A stretch of 64,000 nt of DNA from Anaeramoeba flamelloides (Eukaryota; Metamonada; Anaeramoebidae), in NCBI GenBank assembly GCA_027625915.1, contig JANTQA010000023.1:20088001-20152000 (forward strand), written 5' to 3'. This document shows, piece by piece, positions 55,574-64,000 of this stretch (the first letter of the stretch is position 1; each line of letters starts with the position of its first letter). A program made the translations under genes and the position numbers. A model generated the notes under the pieces. It ran no database searches. It saw only the letters and a program-made list of their open reading frames with translations, and was not told where the DNA came from.

Positions 55574-57044
55574 TATATCATTTTTTTAATTTTATCTTTG
55601 GGTGAGGGTTTTTTCATTGAAAATATCACATTAAAAAATCATTGTTGAGAAAATTGACTATTGTTAAGGTGCGAATAAACAAAAAAAAATCTTCAAGTAA
55701 ATTTTATAATAAAAATTCAAAAAAAATTATACCACATCTTGAAATTGAAAAATAAAGTAAAAATCGATTACTACAAAACCGGACTTACTTTTAATACAAT
55801 TTTAAGAAATGAATAATTTTTTTTCAAAATTTTGATACATTTTTCTCATTGCTGTAAAGTTCCAAAATCCAGCATATGTCTAAATTATTTATTTAAAAAA
55901 AATTATTTTCTTTGAAAGAAGATTGAAATCATATTGTTTTCGAATGATCTTGTACCAAAATAGATGTTAAAATGAAACTACTAAATCAAAAAAAAACCAG
56001 GATATAAAATCCACTTAATTTCAAAAAATTTACAATAATTATTTTAAACTTTGAAAAATTTAATTTTTTGATTCAAAGAACAGCTCAAACCATTTTTTTC
56101 TTTTTATTGAACAAATAAATATTCAAAAAAAAACCAAACAATCAAATTATCTATTTCCCCAAAATACTATTTTAAAACATGGAAAATTCAACATATAATC
56201 TAAAGAAATACCTTTTAATTTGATTATTTATATTCAATAATTAATAACACAATCTTAATTTGTTCAGCAAGTTATTAACAACACACAGGTTAAATGTATC
56301 ACATAGATTTTAGAATGATTTCTGATTTTTTTTAAAGATTTTCAAACACATAAAACAAATCAAATTACTAATCCTTATATAAAAAAAAATGAAAGATATT
56401 ATGAAATAACGGATTTTAACATTAAAAGTCGCTTGTTTCTACTCTTCTGAATGCAGGAAAAGAATAGTACCTAATCTTTGAACTTTCAAGTAATTGAATA
56501 AATATTTGTAAATAATAGGAATGATCATTTTTTTTTAGATCTTGAAGGAATCAATATTTGATCTATTTTCTGATATTTTTATAATAAGGTTAAAGTTTCA
56601 AGGTTATTTGTCCATACTTAATCTCAGAAATTACTAAAAGTGAAATTTCTTCAATTGTAAAATTTTTTTTGTATTAAATTTTTCTTTTTCTAATTTGATC
56701 GAAAAATCCAATAAAAAAAGGATCAAGATCTTTTTACTGAAAAGTTAACTGGGAAAAATGAACTTCTTTAAAAAAAATAACTCATCTCTCTAAAGGTGAT
56801 AAATGGATTACATATCGGGGTTAATTACACCCTTGTGGATATAATTACTCTCTTAGCCTTGGGAATAAAAATTAAATAAGAGTTATTAGTCCCTCAAAAT
56901 CACAATTATTAAGATCTCAATTTTTACGAGAAACTGAGATCAACAAGTGATTCTGTTGGTTTTACAGATAGTATCCTAACAAATTATCCTTTCAAGTTCA
57001 ACCGTCAAAATAATGGGATATATAAGAAATTAGATCCGGTTTCA
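55574..57044. other. AT-rich intergenic stretch, nothing recognised
   Basis: No supported gene, RNA or clear repeat. Confidence 0.5.
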
Positions 57045-57232
57045 TGCTAGTAAGGATTTTGAATTAATAATAGGAAAAATTTTGGCTTCTTTTTCAAATT
57101 TCCCTTTTCAAATAAAGTTTGAAACCACAAATAATAATCTACTTCTTTGACTACTGCATTTATAAAAAGAAAATCTTGATATTGAAGTGATCCTTTAAAA
57201 CCAAGTGGAATTCAAATACCAACAACCATTGC
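57045..57232 (+). mobile_element. Family E element (degraded)
   Basis: Keeps the TTCCCTTTTCAAATAAAGTT block, the TAATAATCTACTTCTTTGA block and a right end GTGGAATTCAAATACCAA, as in 8857-9020. Left end unclear. Confidence 0.4.
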
Positions 57233-57655
57233 CTTTTTATTCTAGTTCCAATGTAAATTTTAATGAACTACCCAATAGTATACCCAAGTTCAAATCCATT
57301 TTGAAAGTAAACCCCTTGTTTAATTAAGTAAAATGTAAATCATTAAAAGATCATTTTTTAAAAATTTTTCATACTTTATACAATTTTTATTAAATATTTT
57401 TTTTATTTTTTATTGATGTAAATTAGCTTAAAAATTTCTCTTAAATGATATATATTCTTTGCGGAAAAAAATTTCCAATTTGAATCTTCACTTGTAGAAT
57501 TTCTTTTTTAATAATAGAACTTTCAAAAATAATACCAAGTTGATTTATTTTTTATTGTTAATTTCTTTGGATTGTTGATTTATAGATCCCCCTCATATAA
57601 TAAAGAAGCTTTTTATGTTGAAACATATTTTAAAAATATAGACATTGATCAAAAG
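57233..57655 (+). mobile_element. Family B element, copy 4 (degraded)
   Basis: Interior blocks ACTACCCAATAGTATACCCA and AAGTTCAAATCCATTTTGAA and the right-end TTTTTATGTTGAAACATATT match family B. The left end is missing or replaced. Confidence 0.5.
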
Positions 57656-57699
57656 AATTCGTTTCTCAATGACCCCCGAATTAAAATATAAAACCCAAT

Positions 57700-58110
57700 T
57701 CTTATTTGATTTTGGTCAAATATAAAATATAATTTACAACCCAATAATAGACATAAGGTCAAATCAATTTTCAAGATAAAATCTTGGATGTTTCAGAAAA
57801 CTTTAAACTTGCAATGAATTTTTGTATATATATATTTTTTATTTCTCAATTTTTTGAATTTTTTTTGTTTTTTTGATAATAATAATTTTCTCAAATGTGA
57901 ACTCGATTTTAAGAGGAGAATTTTCCAATTTGACCCTTCATTTCGAGAATTTCTTTATTAATTGTAGTGCTTTAAGAAACAAGGGACATGTTTACTTAGG
58001 GGTTATTGCCATTTTCTTTTGCCCATGGTTATATAGGACACTAATAACAAAGAAACACACTTTTTATTTTGAAACACAAATTAAACTTTACTTCACATTT
58101 TATCTTGGTA
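57700..58110 (+). mobile_element. Family B element, copy 5 (degraded)
   Basis: Matches family B through AATTTGACCCTTCATTT, AGTGCTTTAAGAAACAAG, and the right-end AAACACACTTTTTATTTTGA. The 121-codon frame at 57873-58238 runs through the element and is not a gene. Confidence 0.5.
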
Positions 58111-58154
58111 AATGTAATTTATTTCCAAACAAAAGGATAAAATCCCCAATTTTA

Positions 58155-58354
58155 CAGACTTTTCCACTTTTGTGTCACACACATCTAAAAAAATTCAAGG
58201 CCCATGGAAAATCTCAAATTAAAGTACATATTTTTTAGAAATTTTTTTAATCACAAATTATTTTATTAGAATTCGAATTTTATAGGACTTAATTTAGATT
58301 TTTTTTTGAGTCTTAATGTTCTTTCAAAGTTTTTGTCTTAAAATTTTACTCGTT
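58155..58354 (+). mobile_element. MITE family A, copy 16
   Basis: Left arm CAGACTTTTCCACTTTTG, right arm TTGTCTTAAAATTTTACTCG, flanked by TA. Diverged. Confidence 0.55.
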
Positions 58355-58827
58355 GTAATCAATTTTCATTGTTTTTTTTTTTTTTTTCAAAGATTACTCA
58401 AATAACTAATAAAAATATTATCAAAACTAAAATCTTGAGTAGAAATTAACAAAAAAAAAAAAAAAAGATCAACAAATTATCAAAAATAACAACCCGAATT
58501 GATAAAAACAATAAAAAATTATTTTTTTTTCAAGAAATAAACAAGTTAAAAATAGTATGAAAATTCAACTCAATCTATTTTAACTAAAAAAAAATACTTG
58601 AATTCTTTTTTTTGAAAATATTTTTTTTTTTTTGTGAACATAATTGAACTAATTAGGGTTAAATAATTTTTTTTTAAATTTTAGGAGAAAAACAGTAAAC
58701 TGGTAAAAAAAAATCAAAAAGATTTTTAATTATCAACGATAATAGAACCAGAAAAAAAAGTGTTTCCACCAAAAAATAAAAGAAAGAAAAATTTCTTTTA
58801 TTCAGAAGAAAATATTACCGCTGTTTA

Positions 58828-59023
58828 CAGCCAGTTTCACTTAAAGACACAAACTTTCAATAAAAATCAGCACATAAAAAAACTTCAAAGATTGACACAA
58901 AATTCAGATTTTATGAAAATCATATGTTCAAAAAAAAAAAACCCAAAAATAAACCTTCAATTTGAGATTTTTTTGTGCCTTAAAATTACATCAAAATTTG
59001 TACCTTAAAAGTGGAACTGACTG
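58828..59023 (+). mobile_element. MITE family A, copy 17
   Basis: Left arm CAGCCAGTTTCACTTAAAGA, right arm TACCTTAAAAGTGGAACTG. The left flank is TA; the right flank is not conserved. Confidence 0.7.
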
Positions 59024-59334
59024 TTCCTTTTTTTTTACCTTATCAGTAATAATAATTTTAAAACAATTTTTTATTTTTGTTCCCTTATCAGTTGATCTTA
59101 TAACTCTGTTTCAAAACATTTTACTACTAAGAAAATATTAAAAATCAAACCAATTTCCAAAATTTCCATTGAATTTAAACAATCAAAATAAAAGTCTTGA
59201 TTCTCAGCTAATCAAAAATTTTAAAAAAGGAGATTGAACCAGAAAGTTTGAAACAGTTTTAGAATTTAACATTATTATTATTATTAAGGAATTTTCAGAA
59301 AAAATTGTAAAAAAGAATGAAATTCAAATCACTA

Positions 59335-60498
59335 TTATTGAACAAAACAGTTATCGTTTTGATTAAATTTTCTTTTTCTTGAATAAAGATTTTCCGATTT
59401 CACCTTTTCAAGAAATTTAATTATTTTTTGTTGAGGCGCGCCAATAATTGGCCAGCTTTCAGGATCATGGAATCTACTTTTCATTCTTTGCTTCTTTTTT
59501 CTCAGATATCTTTTCCTTTTTTCTCTGATTTGATCTTTGTTTTGCTTTGATCTCGTAGTGCTTGAGGAGTTAGTTGATGATTTTTGTTTTGAAAACTGTT
59601 TTTCTTTCTTATTCCCAGAAAACTTATTTTCAACAAAATCAGGTTGGACTGGCTCAATAATTATTTCCAGAGTTTCTTCTTCTAAAAAATCTTCTTTTTC
59701 TTTTTTCCTTTTTTCCTTATCTTCATAAGTTTTGTTTGCCATATTTTGATTGCCTTTTACTTTGTGTTTGTTTTTGCGAGCTTTTGAATTTAATTCGATC
59801 ATTTCTTCACCTTCTTGTTCTGAACTCATACTAAACCCAATCCCTTGTTCGTCTTCACTTGGTATAATCCATGATTGTTCTCCTGTAATAATTTCATCAA
59901 TAAAAAAATTCTCAATTTCGAATTCTTTTTCGGTAGTTTTTTTGTTTTTCTTCCCTTTTTCTTTTTGTTTTTGTTTTTCTTTTTCTTTTTTCTCTTCTTC
60001 TTTTTTGTTTTTCTTCCCTTTTTGTTTATTTTTCTTTTCTTCTTTTTTGTTGTTCTTTCCTTTTTGTTTTTTTTTTTGGTTTTCTTTTTCTTTCTTTTTC
60101 TTTCTTTTTCTGTTTTTGTTCTTTTTTTCTTTCTTCTCCTGTTGTCGTGTCCTTTTTTTGTTCTCAAATAATGTCAGTCGTTTTTTTTTTTCAACAGTGC
60201 TTTTCTCAAAATTTAATTTCTTTTTTGAGCGTTGTCGATTGATCCTTCGTTTTTTTTGATTCTGTTGAATGTTGTTCCTCCTTTTTGATGATTTTTTAGG
60301 AGAGTGGGATCGATAATAACTTTCCAAATCACGACTACGAAGGGCAAGTATGTCTAAATCAAGTAACCTTTGTGGTGATTTTGGTAAATTTTTTCTCAAT
60401 TCAAGTTCGATGATCCTTTGTTTTTTTCTTAATAAGGCTAATTGGTGCTTAGAAAAGGTTTTTTTCTCCCTTTGTTCGTGGTTGTTATAGGGATACAT
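59335..60498 (-). CDS. Lysine-rich, probably nuclear protein of unknown function
   Basis: A 387-residue intronless product with a TAA stop. No family is recognised. The start MYPYNNHEQREKK leads into an ordered-looking N-terminal segment of about 60 residues with Leu and Arg heptad-like spacing (LRKKQRIIELELRKN) and an SPKKSSKRR patch. Residues about 100-190 are an almost uninterrupted Lys/Glu/Asn/Gln run expected to be a charged single helix or disordered. An acidic, less repetitive segment (about 190-235, with WIIPSEDEQG) follows, then another basic stretch. The C-terminal region (about 320-375) contains RFHDPESWPIIGAPQQKIIK, the least repetitive part and the best candidate for a conserved motif. 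Several basic runs could act as nuclear or nucleolar signals. There is no signal peptide or membrane helix. Confidence 0.75.
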   Translation of the reverse strand: MYPYNNHEQREKKTFSKHQLALLRKKQRIIELELRKNLPKSPQRLLDLDILALRSRDLESYYRSHSPKKSSKRRNNIQQNQKKRRINRQRSKKKLNFEKSTVEKKKRLTLFENKKRTRQQEKKEKKNKNRKRKKKKEKENQKKKQKGKNNKKEEKKNKQKGKKNKKEEEKKEKEKQKQKEKGKKNKKTTEKEFEIENFFIDEIITGEQSWIIPSEDEQGIGFSMSSEQEGEEMIELNSKARKNKHKVKGNQNMANKTYEDKEKRKKEKEDFLEEETLEIIIEPVQPDFVENKFSGNKKEKQFSKQKSSTNSSSTTRSKQNKDQIREKRKRYLRKKKQRMKSRFHDPESWPIIGAPQQKIIKFLEKVKSENLYSRKRKFNQNDNCFVQ

Positions 60499-61004
60499 AT
60501 TGTTGTTTGTTTACTGAATTAGGAATTATGTGTCTACAAGATTGTTTTAAGAATGAAATTTGGAATAATAGTCAGAAAATGATTTTTGATATTTTTCGTT
60601 TTTTTCTTAAAAAGAAGGCAAGAACTCACTTTTTAAGAAAACCATATCTTTCAATATTGTATTTTACTAAGATTTTTTCATCCTATTTAATTCAAGATAG
60701 GCCTGAAATAAAAACAGTTTGATCAAAAAAATACTTATTTTATACCTTCTTTTTGGTTTTTGGACATATTTTTTTTTAACAAGTAATTATCTCAAATGGA
60801 AATAAATTATAAAATAAAAAAGTGTAAACTCATTTACAATTGTGACATTTCAAGTATACAATTAATTACATAATAAAAAGATCAAAATTTTCATTCCACT
60901 TTCCAAAAATAATCACCAACCCAAGAATTAAAATAAGTCTCTGAAATCCACAATTCTAAAAATCGGAAATGGATAACTTAAGATAGTAGATTGAAATAAC
61001 AGTA
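60499..61004. other. Upstream region of the lysine-rich gene
   Basis: AT-rich. 60845-60960 resembles degraded repeat sequence near 3480 and 25340 (TTTTCATTCCACTTTCCAAA). A 71-codon frame at 60507-60722 has no recognisable features. Confidence 0.4.
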
Positions 61005-61482
61005 CTGTAGTCAAAATAAAGTCTGCCAAAAAATTTAATGTGTGTTTCAAAATAAAAAGCGTGTTTTTTTGTTAGAGAAGACCTATACCTTAACCAATCA
61101 AAGAAACTGATAATAAACCCTAAAAAAACATGGTAGTGGTTTCTTAAAGTTCTATTATTTAAAAAGAAATTCAAAAAATATAGGATCAAATTGCAAAATT
61201 GTCCTCTCAAAAAATAGAGTAAATTTTTAAGTAAATTATTCATCAAAAAAATACAAAAAATTCAAAAAAATTGAGAATATTATGGAAAATTTTCAACTAT
61301 TTGCATGAATAATTTAAATTTTACTGAAAATAACGAGACATTTACTTTCAGAATTGATTTGAACTTAGATATACTACATGTCATTAGATTGAATGTTGCC
61401 TTGGTACAAGAATAAAAAAAAACACGGATAATATTTTAAAACATGGATTATAGTCGTTGTGAACGCATTATTTTGATCACTG
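61005..61482 (-). mobile_element. Family B element, copy 6
   Basis: 478 bp flanked by TA. Plus-strand ends are CTGTAGTCAAAATAAAGTCT and GCATTATTTTGATCACTG. It is close to copy 2 at 53350 along its length. The minus-strand open frame inside (60956-61246) extends past the element and is not a gene. Confidence 0.8.
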
Positions 61483-62117
61483 TATGAATCTTAGATGATA
61501 AAAATATTTTTATGTTCAAAGCTGAATGAAAATTTTGTTTCATTTATTTTCCAACAAATAGAAGAAGTTTTTTTTTCTGATTTAATTACGAATATCACTT
61601 GTAGAAAAATTTATTTCTTTATGGTTAGTTTTTGAACAAAATTTGTTATTTTACCAAAAACTATAAAATTTTTTACATTCACAGGGTAGAGGTTTCTTGT
61701 TAAAAAATCCTAATGTTTTTGATAACAGAAAAATTCATTTTAGTAATAAAAAAAAAATGTACGTTAATGAAAACAAAATTTAAAAATGGAAAATAATTCT
61801 CATCTTAAAAAAACAAATCAACCCCAAACATTTATATTTGATCCATACATTGAATTTTTGGATACTCAAAACCCAAAATTTTCTTAAAAGAAACATACCC
61901 ACATTTGTGTTCAAAGGAAAAGTTTAACTCTTTTGGGAAAAACTACAGTTTTATTCAGAAAACTAAAAACAACACAGTTAGACAAAATAAATCTATGGTT
62001 AAATATCCTTAAATGTCAACAAACGACGAGAATTTTTTTAAACTCTATTATATATATTTTCAAAATCCACATAATAGAAAAGCATATAACCCCTAGTAAG
62101 TTTATATATCTAAATTA
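61483..62117. other. AT-rich intergenic stretch, nothing recognised
   Basis: No supported gene or repeat. Confidence 0.5.
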
Positions 62118-62621
62118 TAGCAGTGAAAAAAACACTGGACATAATAATAATCCCAGTCAAGCTTTTTAATGGTGAATATTAGGAAAATTGTTGTATCATC
62201 TTTTATAAATATTTGAAATCAAATCTTTTTGATAAATAACAAAATTTTTTATGAGCTTACTAATAAACCCACCCAAAGTTCATTAAAGTGTGGTGTATAT
62301 AGAATATTCAAGTAATAGTTTGATAGCATATATAGATCAACTTTTTTTGAAAAACAATAGGGTTTTATAGAGGATTTGTCAGAGTTTGGAAAATGATGAT
62401 TTTTACTCCTGTTTTTTGATTAATTGAATAGTGTTTTGAACTAGTGAAATTTAATTAAACATCATTCTAATAACAGAGTGAGTTACAAATTTAAAAAGTT
62501 TGATTCTTAAAAAAGGATCTGATTTCAAATAAAACCAATTACACAACATTTTCCTAATATTCACAATTAAAAAGCTTGAAAGGGATTATTATTATACCCA
62601 GTATTTCTTTCACTACTTTAT
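62118..62621 (+). mobile_element. Family D inverted-repeat element, copy 3
   Basis: Inverted ends TAGCAGTGAAAAAAACACTG and the complement of TAAAGTAGTGAAAGAAATAC, each leading into CAAGCTTTTTAATGGTGAAT or its counterpart. The interior aligns with 28833-29305 in order. The open frame at 61933-62169 overlaps its left end and is not a gene. Confidence 0.65.
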
Positions 62622-63840
62622 ACTTTTCAAAAATGGTAAATTTGTAATTTGCTTCACCCATGAAAGAAACAAACTTTTCTAAATGAATGTTGACAAATAA
62701 AATGGAAAAAATTACGAATGGTTTTTCTTTTTAAATAGGGATCACATATTACAACTTAGACACTTTAAAATTCTATTTGTAAAAGAATAATCAGGATAAT
62801 AGACTAAAATAGTATATTGTTAATAAAATAAATACCAGGAAGAGTGATCAAAATAAAGAGAAAATTGAATAAACTTTGGAATTCAAGATATTATTTCTGA
62901 AAATAAATTTAAAAATTCACTTGATCTTGTAGTAATCAAATTTTTTCTTTATTTTTCCAATTTTGAGATACAAATTAAAATTTGTTTTTAAAATTTCCTT
63001 GAAGTTTTTTTACTTCAATATTCCTAACAATTGGTTTCCTGCTTTTGAACAAGGAAAAAGTCACTGAAAAATCACCACGAATATTCTCCAATATTTAAAA
63101 ACTTACAAATATATGTTGAAAGGTTGTTTTAAAGTATTAGTTATTTATAAAACATACACCCGTTAAAATTGAAGAATTTGGGATTGGAAATAACAAAGAT
63201 TAAACACATTCAAATTTATATATAAATTAACACATATTTGAATTTTAAGGAAAGTGAATATTTATGAGATAAATAAGAATCTTTTTATTAGCTGATTAGA
63301 AGACCGAGTCAAAAAAGTGGTTATATTTTTGAAATTTAATTATTTTTTTAAATAGGTCGCTATTATTAAAAAAAAAATATTTTCAGACTCTATATTCATT
63401 AATTATTGAGAAAGTTTAAAAATTAAAATCCACTTATTTTGGAACTTTCTAACCCCTTTTAAAAATTTTCTATATTTGGGAGAAACGACCTCAATACATT
63501 TAAATTTTAAGTAGAATCTAGATCAGTAAGTGGTAAATATATATTACCTATTTTAAAGAGCCTTGTTTTTTTTTTTCAAGAATTATCAATAGATTTGATC
63601 AATAATTTTTTTTTTTCTCTTAAAAAATTGAATATATTTTTTCATTTTCTTCAATATACCTCAAAAACCCCAAAATTTGTCATATTTAGACCTTTCTTTA
63701 ACAAAAAACTTTTTGAACCTTTTTTATATTTATAAAATTAGATTTTTGCCCAAAGAGAATAATACAAAAGGGGGGTATTCATGAAGAAAAAACCAAAAGT
63801 TGCTATATATTATAATAAAATCAATGAAAAAAATCAGTTA
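62622..63840. other. AT-rich intergenic stretch, family B end fragment
   Basis: AGTGATCAAAATAAAGAG at about 62843 matches a family B terminus, but the rest of the element is absent. Nothing else is recognised. Confidence 0.4.
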
Positions 63841-64000
63841 GAGTCAGTTCCACTTTTAAGACACAAACTTTCAACCAAATTAAAGGCAAAAAAAATTATT
63901 AAATTAAGGTACATTTTACGGAATTTTCTTTTACAAATTATTTTACCAGAATTTGAATTTTGTGCCTCAATTTGGGATTTTTCTTCTATCTTATTTTTTG
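63841..64000 (+). mobile_element. MITE family A, copy 18 (cut by the window edge)
   Basis: Left arm GAGTCAGTTCCACTTTTAAG preceded by TA, inner motifs through GAATTTTGTGCCTCAATTTG. The right end lies beyond the window. Confidence 0.75.

Noticed and set aside
57873-58238. 121-codon open frame, similar to the one at 60956-61246 in translation
   Set aside because: Both lie in copies of the family B element. The similarity reflects shared repeat DNA, not a host gene.
59537-60259. Phe-rich open frames antisense to the lysine-rich gene
   Set aside because: Complement of Lys/Glu codons. No independent coding features.
1-64000. CRISPR arrays, bacterial operons or retrovirus-like elements
   Set aside because: No regularly spaced direct repeats with unique spacers, no prokaryotic gene organisation, and no reverse transcriptase, integrase or capsid-like frames were seen.

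Overview
The window is very AT-rich nuclear DNA from a eukaryote. Core histone genes, a Pol III-type tRNA and 5S rRNA, GT-AG introns, TAA stop codons and crowded small DNA transposons all fit a protist. The lineage cannot be fixed from this sequence. An AT-rich anaerobic amoeba such as Anaeramoeba is one guess, and no more than that.

Genes are sparse. On the minus strand: histone H4 (3931-4236), a 5S rRNA (9323-9443), an intronless histone H3 with a greatly expanded tail (24448-24993), a two-exon prenylated small protein resembling a heterotrimeric G-protein gamma subunit (52645-52948), and a lysine-rich, probably nuclear protein (59335-60498). On the plus strand: a Lys(UUU) tRNA (16671-16743), a three-exon kexin/furin-like proprotein convertase with a membrane anchor (32557-39135), and an 836-residue helical-repeat protein (45423-47933).

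Most of the rest is AT-rich intergenic DNA loaded with short non-autonomous inverted-repeat elements. At least five dispersed families are visible: A (about 195 bp, 18 copies), B (about 480 bp), C (about 254 bp), D (about 460-510 bp) and E (about 164 bp). Several are bounded by TA, as for Tc1/mariner relatives. The best-preserved member of family D is bounded by TAA, as for PIF/Harbinger relatives. No transposase gene is visible, so they must be moved in trans or be dead. There are also longer dispersed repeats (1-960 with 50640-52085; 1795-2262 inverted at 6605-7075) and single foldbacks (22302-22478, 44256-44700, 54257-54501).

The most notable biology is the H3 gene. Its N-terminal tail has grown from about 40 to about 85 residues by insertion of 22 Gly-X-Lys triplets, while the K4, K9/S10/K14 and K36 contexts and the histone fold are kept. 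The H3 and H4 genes, 20 kb apart, share an almost identical 27-bp element about 200-240 bp upstream of each start codon. It contains an inverted CCAAT box and is a candidate histone promoter element. The proprotein convertase would act in the secretory pathway and the gamma-like protein at membranes. There is no sign that the genes form a joint pathway or operon.
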